23,970 bases of DNA from Rhodobacteraceae bacterium UBA7436 (GTDB lineage: Bacteria > Pseudomonadota > Alphaproteobacteria > Rhodobacterales > Rhodobacteraceae), in the NCBI GenBank assembly GCA_002478745.1, contig DLQI01000152.1, positions 1-23,970 of the forward strand, in the 5' to 3' direction. The notes beneath the pieces were generated by a model. The model saw only the letters and a program-made list of their open reading frames with translations. It ran no database searches and was not told the DNA's origin. Positions 22,571 through 23,970 of the stretch are shown here, piece by piece (position 1 is the stretch's first letter; each line of letters opens with the position of its first letter). The translations under genes and the position numbers were made by a program.

Positions 22571-23877
22571 TTGACGATGGTCTCGTCTTTGACGAACATG
22601 TTTGCCCACGCACGATCAATCAGTTCTGGTGTCATTTGATAGGGAATACCTTCAAACTCGCAAATCGAGATCATTTGATCGATTAGAAAGATTGGTTGAT
22701 AGTTTGCATATAAATTGTCGATCGTTGGATATTTGACCTTCAATAGATGGATTAACGCGGCTTCGTTCAAAGGCATCTGCTTTTTGTTCGCAACCAAGGA
22801 GAAAATTTTCAGATAGTTCGCTTGATTTGGGCCGTCGATCTTTATTTTGAAGAAAATTCGACGCAAAGCGGCTTGGTCAAAAATTTCATTAGGATGGAAG
22901 TTGGTTGAAAATATGACTAACGTGTCGAACGGCACTTCGAATTTTTCACCTGATTGCAGCGCTAGAATATCTTTGCTTTCTTCCAGCGGCACAATCCAAC
23001 GGTTCACAAGCGATTGCGGTGACTCAGCCTGACGGCCAAGGTCATCGACGATAAAGATACCGCCAGTCGACTTCAACTGAAGAGGGGCCTGATAGGTTTT
23101 AGCGGTTGGGTTGTAAACGAGATCAAGCATGTCCAACGACAGCTCACCACCGGTGATAACGGTTGGGCGTTCACAGCACACATAGCGCGTGTCAAACTTA
23201 CCAGATGTTCTGCGTAGCTTGGTTGGGTCGTCAATGTCGTCCTCAACTGAACTATGCACGATTGGATCGTAAACGGTAATCACCTGACCCGCATATTCGA
23301 TTGCGCGTGGCACATATACTTTGTCACCAAGCGCGTCGCGGATGCCGTTAGAAATACTGGATTTTCCGTTGCCTGGGGGGCCATACATTAGGATCGATCG
23401 TCCAGCAGATACAGCAGGGCCTAAATTACCGATAAGTTCATCTGGGAGAACAAGGTGGCCCATTGCATTCGTCAACATGTCACGGCTTACCATGAGGTTG
23501 CGGATAGACTGGCGTTTCACCTGTTCACGGTAGACATCCAAAGGCACGGGCATTGCACCAAAATATTCAGACTGGGACAACGCATCTAGGGCGCGAGCTT
23601 TGCCGGCGTCCGTCAATTGATACCCCATTTCATTTCCGTTGTTGGCATTCAACGTACCGGTGGCTTCGACCAAACGCTGGTCGCGGGCCATGTCTACCAA
23701 CTCTTGGGTCACTTGAATGGGCAAGCATACTGCGGCAGCAAGTTCTGTGACCATATCCACGTTTTTGCGGAACATGGTTTTGATCAGGATGTCGCGCATC
23801 ATGACGACGGGCAACTGCATTTCGTGTATTTGCTTGGGGGCAGGGGGTGCCATGACAGCAGTGGTCTGCATATTCAT
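22567..23877 (-). CDS. AAA+ ATPase with an N-terminal winged-helix-like domain
   Basis: This 436-residue cytoplasmic ATPase has Walker A GPPGNGKS at 166-173, Walker B FIVDDLGR at 275-282 and sensor 1 STN at 324-326. ALRRIFFKI near 337-345 holds possible arginine fingers. Residues 25-95 look like a winged helix (MRDILIKTMFRKNVDMVTELAAAV and GYQLTDAGKARA). It has no membrane segment. GAGG lies 8 bases before the ATG at 23877. I recognise this as a conserved ATPase of alphaproteobacteria, sometimes close to Flp pilus genes as I recall, but I do not know its function. It is the first gene of a coupled pair with the dehydrogenase-like protein downstream. Confidence 0.85.
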   Translation of the reverse strand: MNMQTTAVMAPPAPKQIHEMQLPVVMMRDILIKTMFRKNVDMVTELAAAVCLPIQVTQELVDMARDQRLVEATGTLNANNGNEMGYQLTDAGKARALDALSQSEYFGAMPVPLDVYREQVKRQSIRNLMVSRDMLTNAMGHLVLPDELIGNLGPAVSAGRSILMYGPPGNGKSSISNGIRDALGDKVYVPRAIEYAGQVITVYDPIVHSSVEDDIDDPTKLRRTSGKFDTRYVCCERPTVITGGELSLDMLDLVYNPTAKTYQAPLQLKSTGGIFIVDDLGRQAESPQSLVNRWIVPLEESKDILALQSGEKFEVPFDTLVIFSTNFHPNEIFDQAALRRIFFKIKIDGPNQANYLKIFSLVANKKQMPLNEAALIHLLKVKYPTIDNLYANYQPIFLIDQMISICEFEGIPYQMTPELIDRAWANMFVKDETIVK

Positions 23878-23970
23878 TATTTTGCCTCAACAGTTTTGCT
23901 TGGTTGAGCACTATCAACCTAATCGGTCAACAATATGGCTTGATAACGATTATTGTTTGGTTCTCAACTG
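23878..23970. promoter_or_regulatory. Upstream region of the AAA+ ATPase gene
   Basis: GGTTGA at 23902-23907 and TCAACC at 23914-23919 form a perfect 6-bp inverted repeat about 25 bases before the start codon. AACAATA at 23929-23935 and TATTGTT at 23951-23957 form a second, 7-bp one. They could be operator or leader elements of the minus-strand unit, or of a divergent gene outside the window. No promoter is assigned. Confidence 0.35.

Overview
The window looks like a chromosomal segment of a marine alphaproteobacterium of the order Rhodobacterales (Roseobacter group), with a GC content near one half by eye (not computed). Three things suggest this: the form of the acetolactate synthase and GlnE proteins, the DUF2852, RSP_2648-type PIN and membrane LytTR proteins that I know from this order, and a TakP-type TRAP transporter. 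The genus cannot be fixed from the sequence. I see no rRNA, tRNA, insertion sequence, prophage or CRISPR array. Most of the window is housekeeping metabolism, and the novelty lies in the regulatory sequence between genes.

Layout, left to right. (1) 1-253: the end of an unrecognised gene. (2) 261-2863, minus strand: the ilvI-ilvH acetolactate synthase operon. Its leader carries a promoter, a 15-codon peptide with the run Leu-Val-Val-Val-Ile-Leu, a candidate antiterminator and an intrinsic terminator, which together form a classic attenuator. (3) 3000-5071, minus strand: a LuxR/NarL-type response regulator and a Cache-domain histidine kinase, overlapping by ATGA. (4) 5337-9945, plus strand, divergent from the kinase: a three-gene TRAP transporter with a Tat-exported binding protein and two unusually large permease subunits, with terminators after the first and last genes. 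(5) 10050-11862, minus strand: the bpt aminoacyl-protein transferase, an RDD membrane protein and a DUF2852 membrane protein. The DUF2852 promoter region has two matching 21-bp dyads.

(6) 12294-17934, plus strand: glnE, a coupled small protein, a lipoprotein, an RlmI-type rRNA methyltransferase whose start codon lies in a hairpin loop, and a coupled PIN-domain protein. (7) 18095-20829, plus strand: fhs and folD, two consecutive steps of tetrahydrofolate one-carbon metabolism, separated by a long hairpin. (8) 20968-21766, plus strand: a membrane-anchored LytTR regulator split into two reading frames at a run of seven T. (9) 21782-23877, minus strand: an AAA+ ATPase translationally coupled to a 3-hydroxyisobutyrate-dehydrogenase-like protein, function unknown.

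How the parts fit together: the ilv attenuator would link branched-chain amino acid synthesis to charged tRNA supply. The Cache kinase and its regulator probably sense an extracellular small organic acid and control the adjacent TRAP importer. GlnE controls glutamine synthetase, and fhs and folD feed formate carbon into the folate pool. The best leads for follow-up are the ilv attenuator, the T7 frameshift in the LytTR regulator, the hairpin that encloses the rlmI start codon, and the paired dyads upstream of DUF2852.
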